Part shown: positions 25,996-34,663 of the stretch, piece by piece
How the letters are laid out: the number at the start of each line of letters is the position of its first letter
Numbering within the stretch: the first letter of the stretch is position 1
Assembly: GCA_018268135.1 (NCBI GenBank)
Contig: JAFDXD010000017.1
Coordinates: 1-64,000, forward strand
DNA length: 64,000 bases
Direction of reading: 5' to 3'
Origin: Bacteroidota bacterium
GTDB taxonomy: Bacteria; Bacteroidota; Bacteroidia; Chitinophagales; Chitinophagaceae
Position numbers and translations under genes: made by a program
The notes under the pieces: generated by a model
Told to the model about the DNA's origin: nothing
Seen by the model: the letters and a program-made list of their open reading frames with translations, nothing else
Databases searched by the model: none

Positions 25996-26457
25996 ATGAA
26001 ATATTTACTAAGTTTTGCTTTTTTATTTGCAGCTTTTTGCGGATTTTCTCAAATTAAAGAGGCATCAAAAAATGTTACTTACGGCGCAAAAATTACTGCG
26101 TCCGGTGCCATTGAAGTAAACCTGCTGGAAGAAAAGCTTAACGCAACCGATACATACATTGGTAAAGTAAAAGGCACGGTAATAAGTGTATGCGAAAAAA
26201 AAGGCTGCTGGATGAAGCTTTCACAAACCGATGGAGATGGAATAATGATTAGATTTAAAGACTATAAATTTTTTATGTCTAAAAATATTGTAGGCAAAGA
26301 TGTAGTACTGGATGGCGTTGGTAAAAAAACAACTACCTCTGTAGAAATGCTGAAACACTATGCTGAAGATGGCGGCAAAAGCAAAGAAGAAATTGAAAAA
26401 ATTACTGAACCAAAAACTGAAATTGAGTTTATTGCAAATGGGGTATTGGTTATATAG
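25996..26457 (+). CDS. DUF4920 domain secreted protein
   Basis: 153 residues with signal peptide (1-19, ending GFSQ). Mature domain: YGAKITASGAIEVNLLEEKL, KVKGTVISVCEKKGCWMKL (the C-x3-GCW motif of DUF4920), IMIRFKDYKFFMSKNIVGKDVVLDGV and a closing EIEFIANGVLVI. The two cysteines near a tryptophan-methionine pair suggest metal or redox binding, but no function is proven. Monocistronic, with its own promoter box and a shared bidirectional terminator. Confidence 0.82.
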   Translation: MKYLLSFAFLFAAFCGFSQIKEASKNVTYGAKITASGAIEVNLLEEKLNATDTYIGKVKGTVISVCEKKGCWMKLSQTDGDGIMIRFKDYKFFMSKNIVGKDVVLDGVGKKTTTSVEMLKHYAEDGGKSKEEIEKITEPKTEIEFIANGVLVI

Positions 26458-26479
26458 TTTTTTAAAAAAAATTACATAA

Positions 26480-26512
26480 AAAAGCCTCCTGAAGATTTCG
26501 GGAGGCTTTTTT
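26480..26512. terminator. Bidirectional terminator (DUF4920 gene and carbonic anhydrase operon)
   Basis: GCCTCCTGAA (26483-26492) pairs with TTCGGGAGGC (26496-26505 region, one G-T pair) around a three-base loop, with As on the left and Ts on the right. It ends both convergent transcripts. Confidence 0.9.
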
Positions 26513-26517
26513 TAATT

Positions 26518-27150
26518 TTACAAATTATCGTATTCGTATAAGTGGTCTATACGAGATCTTGCTGCCATTTCGCATACAGGTTTTATGATTCCATCTTTTA
26601 ATCCATAAGCCCATCCATGCAGGTGTGGGAGGTTATCTTCTTTCCAGGCTTTTTGAATGATAGAGGTTTTAGCAAGATTAAAAACCTGCTCTCTTACATT
26701 TAACTCTACCAATAGGTCTGCCCTTTGCTCTTCTGTTGCCAAGGCATCTACCTCTGCTCTGTGAAAACGGTACACATCTTTTATTTCTTTAAGCCAGTGG
26801 TTTATTATCCCGAAATGATGATTTCCCATCGCAGCTTTTACACCGCCGCATCCATAATGGCCACACACTATTACATGCCTTACTTTTAGCACTTCTACCG
26901 CATATTGCAATACACTTAATAAATTGATATCGGTATTTACTACCAGGTTGGCAATATTTCGGTGTACAAATATTTCGCCGGGGTCGGTACCGGTTATTTT
27001 ATCTGCCGGCACCCTGCTATCGCTACAGCCTATCCACAAAAATTCCGGCGCCTGCTGCGCTGCAAGGCGTTTAAAAAAATCAGGATCAATTTGATTTTGC
27101 TCCTTTGCCCATGCTTTATTTTCTAATAATAATTTCTCGTAAGATTGCAT
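26518..27150 (-). CDS. Beta-class carbonic anhydrase
   Basis: 210 residues, cytoplasmic. Interconverts CO2 and bicarbonate. Zinc ligands C42, H98 and C101 are visible in LWIGCSDSRVP and VCGHYGCGGVKAAMG, with the D44-R46 dyad of the active site. The C-terminal part has LNVREQVFNLAKTSIIQKAW and LHGWAYGLKDG, as in Can-type enzymes. It follows the SulP transporter gene by 21 bp on the same strand; that pairing argues that the transporter moves bicarbonate. A bidirectional terminator follows. Confidence 0.95.
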   Translation of the reverse strand: MQSYEKLLLENKAWAKEQNQIDPDFFKRLAAQQAPEFLWIGCSDSRVPADKITGTDPGEIFVHRNIANLVVNTDINLLSVLQYAVEVLKVRHVIVCGHYGCGGVKAAMGNHHFGIINHWLKEIKDVYRFHRAEVDALATEEQRADLLVELNVREQVFNLAKTSIIQKAWKEDNLPHLHGWAYGLKDGIIKPVCEMAARSRIDHLYEYDNL

Positions 27151-27171
27151 AAAATATTTTTTAAAAATTTA

Positions 27172-28749
27172 TCAATGTGCTGAATCATCAGCTTTAACTG
27201 GGTTATTATCTACCAACTGGTGCGATAAATTGTAAGTGCTTTTATTTAAAGTTACAGATATATTTTTCAATGAAGCATGTTGTATAAATTCATTGATGGT
27301 ATCTATCACATCTTTGTCTATAAATTCTGCCTTGGTAAGGTCTAATACCAAACGGGAATTTGCCGGCAATTTTTCTAATTTTTGTTTTAAAATTGGTTTA
27401 CTAAAAAATGAAACATCTTTTCTCAATCTGATTAAATGATGATTATTTTCATGTACCGAAAATATAGCAGTACGAAAATTGCTGCGTATCACAAAAAATA
27501 TTCCTACTGCTATACCAATTAAAACCCCGGTGAGCAAATCTGTAAATATTATTGCCAGTAGTGTTACTACAAATGGCATAAATTGCTCCCAACCTTTTTG
27601 ATAATATTCTTTAAACAATGAAACCTTTGCCAGCTTATACCCTGTAAAAACAAGTATGGCAGCTAGCGCAGCTTTTGGAATAAGATTTAAAATGCCTGGC
27701 AAAAAAGCTACACATATTAATATTAACATCCCATGAAAAATAGTACTCATTTTTGATTGCGCCCCTGCATTCACATTGGCACTACTGCGTACAATCACAC
27801 TCGTTAGTGGCAACCCTCCTAATAAGCCGCTTACCATATTACCGGTTCCCTGGGCAATTAGCTCCCTGTTGGGTGGAGATACTCTTTTTTTACTGTCTAA
27901 TTTGTCAACAGCTTCAATCCCCAGCAAAGTTTCAAGCGAAGCTACCAATGCAATGGTAATGGCTGCTACCCATACCTCCGCATTAGTAATAAAGGACCAG
28001 TCCGGCATTTTGAAAAATGAAAAAAACTCCGCCGCATCTGATGCCACCGGAATATTCACCAGATGGGCATCTCTTGAGAGTAATTGGTACTCTTTGCCCA
28101 CCAAAAACCGGTTGAGTAGTACTCCTGCAACAACCACTACTAACGGGCCACTTACTAATTGAAAAATTTTCTTAGATTTTACCCACCGGGTTTCATAAAA
28201 AATTAAAATAACAATGCCGGTAACTCCAATAATGATGGCAGAGGGCGTAAGAAAATTGAAGGAATGTACAAAGGCAGAAATACTGTTTTCTCCAGATAAT
28301 TGTACAAAAGATTCGTTGCCCTCATAATCTTTATCGTAGCCAACCAAATGGGGAAGTTGCTTTAAAATAAGGATAATGCCTATAGCTGCAAGCATGCCCT
28401 TTATTACGCTGTTAGGAATATAATCACCAATGATACCAAACTTAAATACACCCATTAATATTTGAAATATTCCTGCAATAACTACTGCCAAAAAAAAGGC
28501 TTCTACGGCAGGCAATTTTAGCAAAGCTGCAGCTACTATTGCCGTTAGGCCTGCTGCCGGGCCACTTACACTCAGTTGACTTCCGCTGATGCTGCCCACT
28601 ATTACCCCTCCTACTACTCCGGCTATGATGCCGCTTATTTCATTAAGCCCGCTTGCTACTGCAATACCCAGGCACAACGGTATTGCTACCAGAAACACAA
28701 CGATACCTGCAGGCACATCGGTGCCTGCTCTCCTTATAAAATTTTTCAT
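27172..28749 (-). CDS. SulP family anion transporter, probably bicarbonate
   Basis: 525 residues, inner membrane. SulP fold with some 12 hydrophobic spans. GTDVPAGIVVFLVAIPLCLGIAVASG opens it, then GSQLSVSGPAAGLTAIVAAAL (substrate-site TM3 region), GLLGGLPLTSVIVRSSANVNAGAQSKMSTIFHG, and a C-terminal STAS domain (about 430-520: RLVLDLTKAEFIDKDVIDTINEF). Members carry sulfate, bicarbonate or other anions. The carbonic anhydrase gene 21 bp downstream favours bicarbonate or a CO2-linked role; this is inference. A small secreted-protein gene precedes it by 51 bp, with the only promoter box of the set. Confidence 0.88.
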   Translation of the reverse strand: MKNFIRRAGTDVPAGIVVFLVAIPLCLGIAVASGLNEISGIIAGVVGGVIVGSISGSQLSVSGPAAGLTAIVAAALLKLPAVEAFFLAVVIAGIFQILMGVFKFGIIGDYIPNSVIKGMLAAIGIILILKQLPHLVGYDKDYEGNESFVQLSGENSISAFVHSFNFLTPSAIIIGVTGIVILIFYETRWVKSKKIFQLVSGPLVVVVAGVLLNRFLVGKEYQLLSRDAHLVNIPVASDAAEFFSFFKMPDWSFITNAEVWVAAITIALVASLETLLGIEAVDKLDSKKRVSPPNRELIAQGTGNMVSGLLGGLPLTSVIVRSSANVNAGAQSKMSTIFHGMLILICVAFLPGILNLIPKAALAAILVFTGYKLAKVSLFKEYYQKGWEQFMPFVVTLLAIIFTDLLTGVLIGIAVGIFFVIRSNFRTAIFSVHENNHHLIRLRKDVSFFSKPILKQKLEKLPANSRLVLDLTKAEFIDKDVIDTINEFIQHASLKNISVTLNKSTYNLSHQLVDNNPVKADDSAH

Positions 28750-28800
28750 TAAAAATGATTTTTAAAAATTAACTGAATAAATAATTCTAAAACTATTCAG

Positions 28801-29076
28801 TTATGCATTGGGAGGTGGTGTGGTTACTTCTGTTACCGGATGCTTATGTAGCCTTGTGTTAGAAAAATAATACGTTGCAACAGTACAATCAGGCGAACAA
28901 AAAAGGGCGCTGTTGCTGATAAGATCAATTAAGGGCAGTGTAGGATTTTTAAAAACTTTCTTAGCCATTTCTTCTTCTATAAAAGTATTGTCATATATAC
29001 ATTTACCTATCTCCTTTACAGGTAAGCATTGTATGCAAATGATCAACACAAATAATAAAGAAATAATTTTTTTCAT
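28801..29076 (-). CDS. Small secreted protein heading the SulP-carbonic anhydrase operon
   Basis: 91 residues from the ATG at 29076; the frame opens with TTG at 29088, inside the promoter box. The leader MKKIISLLFVLIICIQCLPVKEIGKC could be a signal peptide or a membrane anchor; IQC may act as a lipobox but lacks a small residue before C. The mature part has three more cysteines (KCIYDN, FCSPDC) and ends HKHPVTEVTTPPPNA. I recall comparable small proteins with an LPVKxIG start in related genomes but know no name or role. First gene of the three-gene operon. Confidence 0.6.
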   Translation of the reverse strand: MKKIISLLFVLIICIQCLPVKEIGKCIYDNTFIEEEMAKKVFKNPTLPLIDLISNSALFCSPDCTVATYYFSNTRLHKHPVTEVTTPPPNA

Positions 29077-29085
29077 CAATGATGG

Positions 29086-29093
29086 CAAATATA
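29086..29093 (-). promoter_or_regulatory. -7 box TATATTTG of the SulP-carbonic anhydrase operon
   Basis: Exact TAnnTTTG on the minus strand, nine bases before the ATG at 29076. It is the only good box for the three genes down to the terminator at 26480-26512. Confidence 0.55.
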
Positions 29094-29161
29094 AAAGCTG
29101 GTCAATATAAAAAAATCGGGTATCATTATTTTTTACAAAATACTGGTATACTTTAACAATA

Positions 29162-29917
29162 TTAAATATTCAACCCGCCACAAGCGCTAATGGTTTGGCC
29201 TGTAATGTAGTTGCTTAAACTGCTTGCCAAAAACAAAGCTACATTGGCAATATCTTCACCGCTTGCAAACCTCCCCAATGGAATATTACTTTTGTACTTA
29301 TCTGCACTATCGCCATCTTTTAAATAGCTGGTCATATCTGTTTCTACAAAACCGGGTGCTATAGCATTGCATCTTATATTACGGCTTCCCAGCTCTTTGG
29401 CAATGCTTTTAGTAAAACCAATAATGCCCGCTTTGCTTGCGGCATAGCTACTTTGGCCAGCATTACCAATTTCGCCAATGATGCTGCTCATATTGATGAT
29501 ACTTCCACTCTTTGCTTTCATCATTGGCCGGGTTACCTGCTTGGTCATATTAAATACGCTCTTTAGGTTTACGTTCATTACATCATCCCATTGTTCTGGC
29601 GTCATGCGGAGCAATAAATTATCTTTTGAAATACCGGCATTGTTTACACAAATATCTATTTGCCCAAACTCTGCTAATACATTATTTACAAATATTTCGC
29701 TTGCAGCAAAATCAGCAGCATTGGTTTTGTAAGCTTTTGCTTTTACTCCTAAAGCGCTAAGCTTTTGCTCAAGTGCAGAAGCTTTATCTGTGCTACTATC
29801 ACTTACATAAGTAAAAGCAATGTTGGCTCCTTCTTCTGCAAATTTAATGGCAATAGCTTCGCCAATACCTCTTGCTGCTCCGGTTACAATGGCTGTTTTT
29901 GCTTGTAATAATTTCAT
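29162..29917 (-). CDS. fabG: 3-oxoacyl-[acyl-carrier-protein] reductase
   Basis: 251 residues. NADPH-dependent short-chain dehydrogenase that reduces 3-oxoacyl-ACP in fatty acid elongation. TGAARGIGEAIA is the cofactor loop, NNAGISKDNLLLRM is nearly diagnostic for FabG, INMSSIIGEIGNAGQSSYAASKAG holds the catalytic Ser, Tyr and Lys, and RCNAIAPGFVETDMT and YITGQTISACGGLNI close the fold. Cytoplasmic. It has its own promoter box and lies 74 bp downstream of the GH3-family gene. Other fab genes are not near. Confidence 0.93.
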   Translation of the reverse strand: MKLLQAKTAIVTGAARGIGEAIAIKFAEEGANIAFTYVSDSSTDKASALEQKLSALGVKAKAYKTNAADFAASEIFVNNVLAEFGQIDICVNNAGISKDNLLLRMTPEQWDDVMNVNLKSVFNMTKQVTRPMMKAKSGSIINMSSIIGEIGNAGQSSYAASKAGIIGFTKSIAKELGSRNIRCNAIAPGFVETDMTSYLKDGDSADKYKSNIPLGRFASGEDIANVALFLASSLSNYITGQTISACGGLNI

Positions 29918-29953
29918 ATAGTTGTTATTATCTTTTTTTAAAAAACCTGTTTA

Positions 29954-29961
29954 GCAAAAAT
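29954..29961 (-). promoter_or_regulatory. -7 box TATTTTTG of fabG
   Basis: Exact TAnnTTTG on the minus strand, 36 bases before the fabG ATG. Confidence 0.55.
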
Positions 29962-29990
29962 AAGCTTTGCCTGTATTTGAAAATTAAATT

Positions 29991-31502
29991 TTATAATGCA
30001 CACATTGATTTTATTTCTTCTATTATTTTTCTTTCGTTGCTTAGCCTGGGTACTTTGTGCTGCCCGCCTATTTTGCCCCTGGCTTGTAGCCATTGCTTAA
30101 ACACACCCTTGGGTATGCTATGTATAACGGGCATACGCAAAGCTATATCTTTATGCCGTTTTGCTTCATAATCGCTGTTGATGTTTTTTAATGCTGTGTC
30201 TAATTCTAATATAAATTTTTGTAAATCATCAGGCTCTTTATCAAATTCAATCAGCCACTCGTGGGTGCCATTTCCGGAATGTGTAAAATAGACGGGGGCT
30301 GCGGTATAATCGTTTACTACCGCATTAGTTTTGGCTGCTGCAATAGCAATGGCATGGTCGGTATTATCTACTATTACCTCTTCGCCAAAGGCATTCATAT
30401 AATGCTTTAGCCTTCCGGTAATTTTTATTTTATAAGGGTTTAAGGAGGTAAACTGAATGGTATCGCCTAAGAGATAGCGCCATAAGCCCCCGGTGGTACT
30501 TATTACCAATGCATAATTTTTATGAAGGCTTACATCCCTAAGTCCAATGGTGTTGGGGTGGGGCTTTCCATATTCTTCTACGGGCAAAAACTCGTAAAAA
30601 ATACCATGTTCTGTAAATAAAAGCATGCCATTATCCCCCGGTTTGTCCTGGCCGGCAATAAATCCTTCGCTGGCATTATAGATTTCTAAAAAATTGATGG
30701 GCTTTCCAATAATTTTTTCGAATTGCTCACGGTAAGGCACAAACGATACACCTCCATTGATGTACAGCTCAAGATTGGGCCATACTTCGGCAATGGTTTG
30801 TTTTTGTTTTATTTCTAAAATTCGTTTGAGCAAAAGGAGTGTCCAGGTGGGTACGCCTGCTAATGATGTTACATTTTCATTGGAGGTAGTTTGCGCCAGT
30901 TTTTCTATTTTGTTTTCCCACTCGTCTAATAGGGCAATACTAAGCTCGGGTGTACGGAGCCACTGCCCCCAAAAAGGAGAGTTTTGCATTAATATAGCGC
31001 TCAGGTCGCCTACCTGTACATCTTCTCTTAGTTTACTAATTTGGTGTGAGCCTCCTACTACCAGGCTTTTGCCTGTTAGCAGGTCGCTTGATGGAAAGTT
31101 TTTGTAATAATTGCTGAGTACATCTTTGCTTGCCTGAAAATGATTTTCCTGCAGGCTTTCCTCACTGATGGGGATGTATTTGCTTTTGTCGCTGGTAGTG
31201 CCAGATGATTTTGCAAACCAGTTTACAGGGGTGTTCCACAAAATATTTTGCTCTCCATTCATCATTCGTTGTATGTAGGGCTTTATGTCGTCATACTCAT
31301 GTATGGGCACTCTTGCTTTAAATTGTTTGAGGGTAAATAGTTTGGAGAAGCCGTATTTTTTTCCGAACTCGGTGTATTGTGCTGCAGTTACAAGGTGTTG
31401 CAATACTTCACGCTGTGCTGCTATTGGATGGTTTATCCAGTTGTGAATGCGCCATACACGCATACGTGCCAGTCGGGATATTGCAGTGGAAAGCAATTTC
31501 AT
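29991..31502 (-). CDS. GH3 family acyl-adenylate-forming enzyme (auxin-responsive GH3-like)
   Basis: 503 residues from the ATG at 31502; the frame opens three codons earlier with TTG. The GH3/JAR1 family adenylates carboxylic acids and, in plants, conjugates them to amino acids; bacterial roles are unknown. Marks: WFAKSSGTTSDKSKYIPIS (the ATP P-loop of the family), GSHQISKLREDVQVGDLSAIL, YINGGVSFVPYREQFEKIIG, NASEGFIAGQD, LWRYLLGDTIQFT and IKITGRLKHYMNAFGEEVIVDN (hinge and C-terminal lysine region). Cytoplasmic. It precedes fabG by 74 bp, which suggests but does not show a lipid link. Confidence 0.88.
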   Translation of the reverse strand: MKLLSTAISRLARMRVWRIHNWINHPIAAQREVLQHLVTAAQYTEFGKKYGFSKLFTLKQFKARVPIHEYDDIKPYIQRMMNGEQNILWNTPVNWFAKSSGTTSDKSKYIPISEESLQENHFQASKDVLSNYYKNFPSSDLLTGKSLVVGGSHQISKLREDVQVGDLSAILMQNSPFWGQWLRTPELSIALLDEWENKIEKLAQTTSNENVTSLAGVPTWTLLLLKRILEIKQKQTIAEVWPNLELYINGGVSFVPYREQFEKIIGKPINFLEIYNASEGFIAGQDKPGDNGMLLFTEHGIFYEFLPVEEYGKPHPNTIGLRDVSLHKNYALVISTTGGLWRYLLGDTIQFTSLNPYKIKITGRLKHYMNAFGEEVIVDNTDHAIAIAAAKTNAVVNDYTAAPVYFTHSGNGTHEWLIEFDKEPDDLQKFILELDTALKNINSDYEAKRHKDIALRMPVIHSIPKGVFKQWLQARGKIGGQHKVPRLSNERKIIEEIKSMCAL

Positions 31503-31611
31503 TAATAGCAAAATACATAATAGAGATGAGAATAAAAAAATACAATGAGCAGGCTATGGATGGAGAACTAATTTATTTGTAAATAAAAACTACAAAAAGC
31601 GGGGAATAGTA

Positions 31612-31720
31612 ATGCTGCTGATGAGCAGGCCGATGGAAGCGGCTACCCCGGTGAGGGCTTGTGTGTGTGCTTTGTGCCGGAGTAATAGCGTACAGCGGCT
31701 ACTGCTGCTGAGGGTAGTGC
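31612..31720 (-). repeat. Dispersed extragenic repeat, copy 2
   Basis: On the minus strand this is collinear with 23701-23809: same 13-mer TCCGGCACAAAGC (31669-31681 in plus coordinates), AGCCCTCAC, TTCCAT and CAGCAGCAT. It is visibly richer in GC than the flanks. It lies between an outer-membrane protein terminator and the GH3-family gene. Short frames inside it (for example one reading YYSGTKHTHKPSPG) are not thought to be genes. Confidence 0.6.
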
Positions 31721-31740
31721 TTTGCTGAATGCCATCAAAA

Positions 31741-31770
31741 AAAAATCCCGGAATTTACGCCGGGATATTT
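31741..31770 (-). terminator. Terminator of the outer-membrane barrel gene
   Basis: Arms ATCCCGG (31745-31751) and CCGGGAT (31760-31766), eight-base loop, with As to the left, a T run in minus-strand sense. Confidence 0.88.
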
Positions 31771-31786
31771 TTTTTATGATAAGTTT

Positions 31787-32521
31787 TTAGAGGCCGCTAA
31801 TGGTGAGGCCTATTTGCAATATTTTGGTTGGCGGGGCTACCCCGTCTTTAAATACATTGGTAAGGCCATAAGCTGCAAACAAGCTAAAGTTGCCGTATCC
31901 TACACGCCCTGTAACCGATAACCTGGTGGTATTGAAATAATCTTTAGAAGATATTTTTACTGTTTCATCTGATAGCTTGCCTCCGGAGGCGGTTAATAAA
32001 TTTTTGCCTTTGGTATGAGCATTTAAAAGTGTAGCTACTTTTACTCCGATGGCTGCTTTGAAAGTTTTGTTGGGGGTATTGGGGTTGGCTGTGTACCTAA
32101 GTTCTACCGGAACTTCAAGAAAGGATGTTGCCAGTTTGTATTTTTTAAATCTTATGGCAGAGTCTACTGCTACAAAGGGAAGTTTGGCTGATGATGAGCT
32201 TATATCCATTTGCATTTTATTGAAGTAGATATTGGTAGTGCTGATACCTAAGCCAAAGGCTGCGCTCATTTGTGGATTGGCTTTAAAAGGCTTGTCAATC
32301 ATTACATATACATTGGCGCTGCGGCTAAACCCTTTTACATGGCTGCTGATGCTATCGGGCAGACTGGTTAAAGTATTGTTGGCGAGCTGTATCATAAAAT
32401 GATCGCCTGCACGGTTAGTTACAGTAAACTTTTTTTTATTTTTTGTGGGAGCTGAGCTGGTTTGCGAAAACCCCGGTACCGCTGCCATCAATGCAAAAAT
32501 GATTACTACTATTTTTCTCAT
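31787..32521 (-). CDS. Outer-membrane beta-barrel protein (PorT-like)
   Basis: 244 residues with signal peptide (1-19, ending GFSQ). The rest shows alternating amphipathic strands (ANVYVMIDKPF, SAAFGLGISTTNIYF, LEVPVELRYTA, AAIGVKVATLL, TGRVGYGNFSLFAAYGL) and the final strand LQIGLTISGL, as in the OMP_b-brl_2 group. A His-rich site is absent. Probable outer-membrane structural protein. It has its own promoter and terminator, hence monocistronic. Confidence 0.72.
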   Translation of the reverse strand: MRKIVVIIFALMAAVPGFSQTSSAPTKNKKKFTVTNRAGDHFMIQLANNTLTSLPDSISSHVKGFSRSANVYVMIDKPFKANPQMSAAFGLGISTTNIYFNKMQMDISSSSAKLPFVAVDSAIRFKKYKLATSFLEVPVELRYTANPNTPNKTFKAAIGVKVATLLNAHTKGKNLLTASGGKLSDETVKISSKDYFNTTRLSVTGRVGYGNFSLFAAYGLTNVFKDGVAPPTKILQIGLTISGL

Positions 32522-32538
32522 AAAGATTGCTTGTGCCG

Positions 32539-32546
32539 CAAAAATA
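32539..32546 (-). promoter_or_regulatory. -7 box TATTTTTG of the barrel gene, flanked by an inverted repeat
   Basis: Exact TAnnTTTG, 17 bases before the ATG at 32521. It is bracketed by TGCCGC (32534-32539) and GCGGCA (32551-32556), a possible operator. Confidence 0.5.
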
Positions 32547-32638
32547 ATTGGCGGCAGGGTTAATAAAAGGTTAAATGAGTTTTGTTGTTAATTGCAAATT
32601 TGATAGTTAAAAAAAAATTACAACACCTGTTATATTTC

Positions 32639-34447
32639 TTACGCCATTTCCTGCGCCATTGATTTACTTACTTTTTTTCTTTCTTCTTCATTGAGGATTG
32701 TTTTGCGAAGACGTACATTTTTTGGTGTTACTTCTATGCACTCATCCTGTTGAATATATTCCATACACTCTTCGAGGCTCATTAATATTTTTGGAGCAAT
32801 TTTAGAGGCATCATCGGAGCCGCTTGCCCTGTGGTTGGTTAATTTTTTTGGTTCGGTTGCATTTACTACCAAATCGCCGGGTTTAATATGCTCAGCTATT
32901 ATTTGCCCTGCATACACATCTTCTCCCGGGTCTACAAAAAAGCGTCCTCTGTCTTGTAATTTATCTATAGAGTAGCCTGTTGTTTTTTCGGTTGTTTTGC
33001 TGAGCAATACCCCATTGTTGCGGCCGGGTATGGGACCTTTCCAGGGTTTGTATTCGCTAAAGCGATGTGCCATTACGGCTTCGCCTGCGGTATTGGTAAG
33101 CATATTGCTTCTTAAGCCTATCAATCCTCTTGAGGGTATTTCAAATTCTAAATGCTGCATTTCGCCCTTGGATTCCATTACAAGCATTTCGCCTTTTTTT
33201 TGTGTTACAAGGTCTATTACTTTGCCGCTATACTCTGCAGGTACATCTACAACCAGAATTTCATAAGGCTCATTTTTTACGCCATCAATATGTTTTATAA
33301 GTACCTGTGGCTGGCCTACTGTTAGCTCAAAACCTTCACGGCGCATGGTTTCTATCAATACACCGAGATGCAGAATACCTCTTCCAAATACATTAAAGCT
33401 ATCGGCGCTATCGCTATCTTCTACTCTTAATGCAAGATTTTTTTCGGTTTCTTTCATCAGCCTGTCACGCAGGTGGCGGCTGGTTACAAACTTACCTTCT
33501 TTGCCAAAAAAAGGTGAGTTGTTGATACCAAACAGCATGCTCATAGTTGGCTCATCTACACTGATTGTTGGCAGCGCTTCAGGGTTATCTACATCTGCAA
33601 TAGTATCTCCAATATTAAATGTATCGAGGCCCACAATGGCGCAAATATCACCTGCAAATACTTCTGCTACTCTTTTTTTGCCCATGCCTTCAAATACATA
33701 CAGTTCTTTTATTTTCATTTTTTTGATACCATCTGCCTGTACCAATGCTATTTGCTGATTTTCTTTTACACTTCCTCTGGCCACTTTACCTACCGCTATC
33801 CTGCCTAAAAATGAGGAATAATCTAAAGAGGTAATTTGCATTTGTGTAGTGCCTTCATTAGCTTTTGGCTCGGGCACATACTGCAAAATGGCATCTAATA
33901 ATGGTAATATATTTTCTGTTTGTGTAAGAGAAGTATTCATCCATCCATTTTTGCTACTGCCATAAATGGTGGGGAAATCAAGCTGCTCTTCTGTAGCATC
34001 GAGGTTAAAAAATAATTCAAACACTGCATCATGTACTTCATCCGGACGACAGTTAGGTTTGTCAACTTTATTAATAACTACAATTGGATGTAAGCCAAGT
34101 GCAAGAGCTTTTTGCAATACAAAACGGGTTTGTGGCATTGGCCCTTCAAAAGCATCTACTAAAAGTAAAACCCCATCAGCCATTTTTAATACACGCTCTA
34201 CCTCGCCACCAAAGTCGCTGTGGCCGGGTGTATCTATTACATTTATTTTTACTCCTTTATAATTTACTGCAATATTTTTACTAAAAATAGTAATGCCTCT
34301 TTCTCTTTCAAGGTCATTATTGTCCATTATTAATTCGCCTGTTTCCTGGTTTTCTCTAAATACCTGTGTGGCATGCAAAATTTTATCTACTAAAGTTGTT
34401 TTGCCATGATCTACGTGGGCAATGATTGCGATGTTGCGAATGTTCAT
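32639..34447 (-). CDS. typA: Ribosome-associated GTPase TypA/BipA
   Basis: 602 residues. Translational GTPase that works in ribosome assembly and stress adaptation. G1 AHVDHGKTT, G2 within DLERERGITIFSKN, G3 DTPGHSDFGGEVERVL, G4 NKVDKPNCRP. Followed by domain II (YSSFLGRIAVGKVARGSVK), an EF-G-like domain III, domain V (EYSGKVIDLVTQKKGEMLVM) and the BipA-specific C-terminal region (ASKIAPKILMSLEECMEYIQQDECIEVTPKNVRLRK). Full length. An exact promoter box lies 50 bp upstream. Monocistronic. Confidence 0.97.
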   Translation of the reverse strand: MNIRNIAIIAHVDHGKTTLVDKILHATQVFRENQETGELIMDNNDLERERGITIFSKNIAVNYKGVKINVIDTPGHSDFGGEVERVLKMADGVLLLVDAFEGPMPQTRFVLQKALALGLHPIVVINKVDKPNCRPDEVHDAVFELFFNLDATEEQLDFPTIYGSSKNGWMNTSLTQTENILPLLDAILQYVPEPKANEGTTQMQITSLDYSSFLGRIAVGKVARGSVKENQQIALVQADGIKKMKIKELYVFEGMGKKRVAEVFAGDICAIVGLDTFNIGDTIADVDNPEALPTISVDEPTMSMLFGINNSPFFGKEGKFVTSRHLRDRLMKETEKNLALRVEDSDSADSFNVFGRGILHLGVLIETMRREGFELTVGQPQVLIKHIDGVKNEPYEILVVDVPAEYSGKVIDLVTQKKGEMLVMESKGEMQHLEFEIPSRGLIGLRSNMLTNTAGEAVMAHRFSEYKPWKGPIPGRNNGVLLSKTTEKTTGYSIDKLQDRGRFFVDPGEDVYAGQIIAEHIKPGDLVVNATEPKKLTNHRASGSDDASKIAPKILMSLEECMEYIQQDECIEVTPKNVRLRKTILNEEERKKVSKSMAQEMA

Positions 34448-34497
34448 TTTAATTGTTGCTTTATCTACCGGTATGGCCGGCGCTGTTTTTAAGGGCG

Positions 34498-34505
34498 CAA
34501 AGGTA
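34498..34505 (-). promoter_or_regulatory. -7 box TACCTTTG of typA
   Basis: Exact TAnnTTTG on the minus strand, 50 bases before the ATG at 34447. Confidence 0.55.
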
Positions 34506-34663
34506 ACTTATTTAGCCGGTATGGCAAGTGGGTTTTTTATTGTTTCATAACCATCTTATGCACAGTTACAAAACTATGGTAGCCAATGTGTTATTTATAT
34601 CTAAATGGCATTGGTACAAGGTTTTAATATTTAGTGCAAGAAAGTATATTTTTTTAGCAAATA

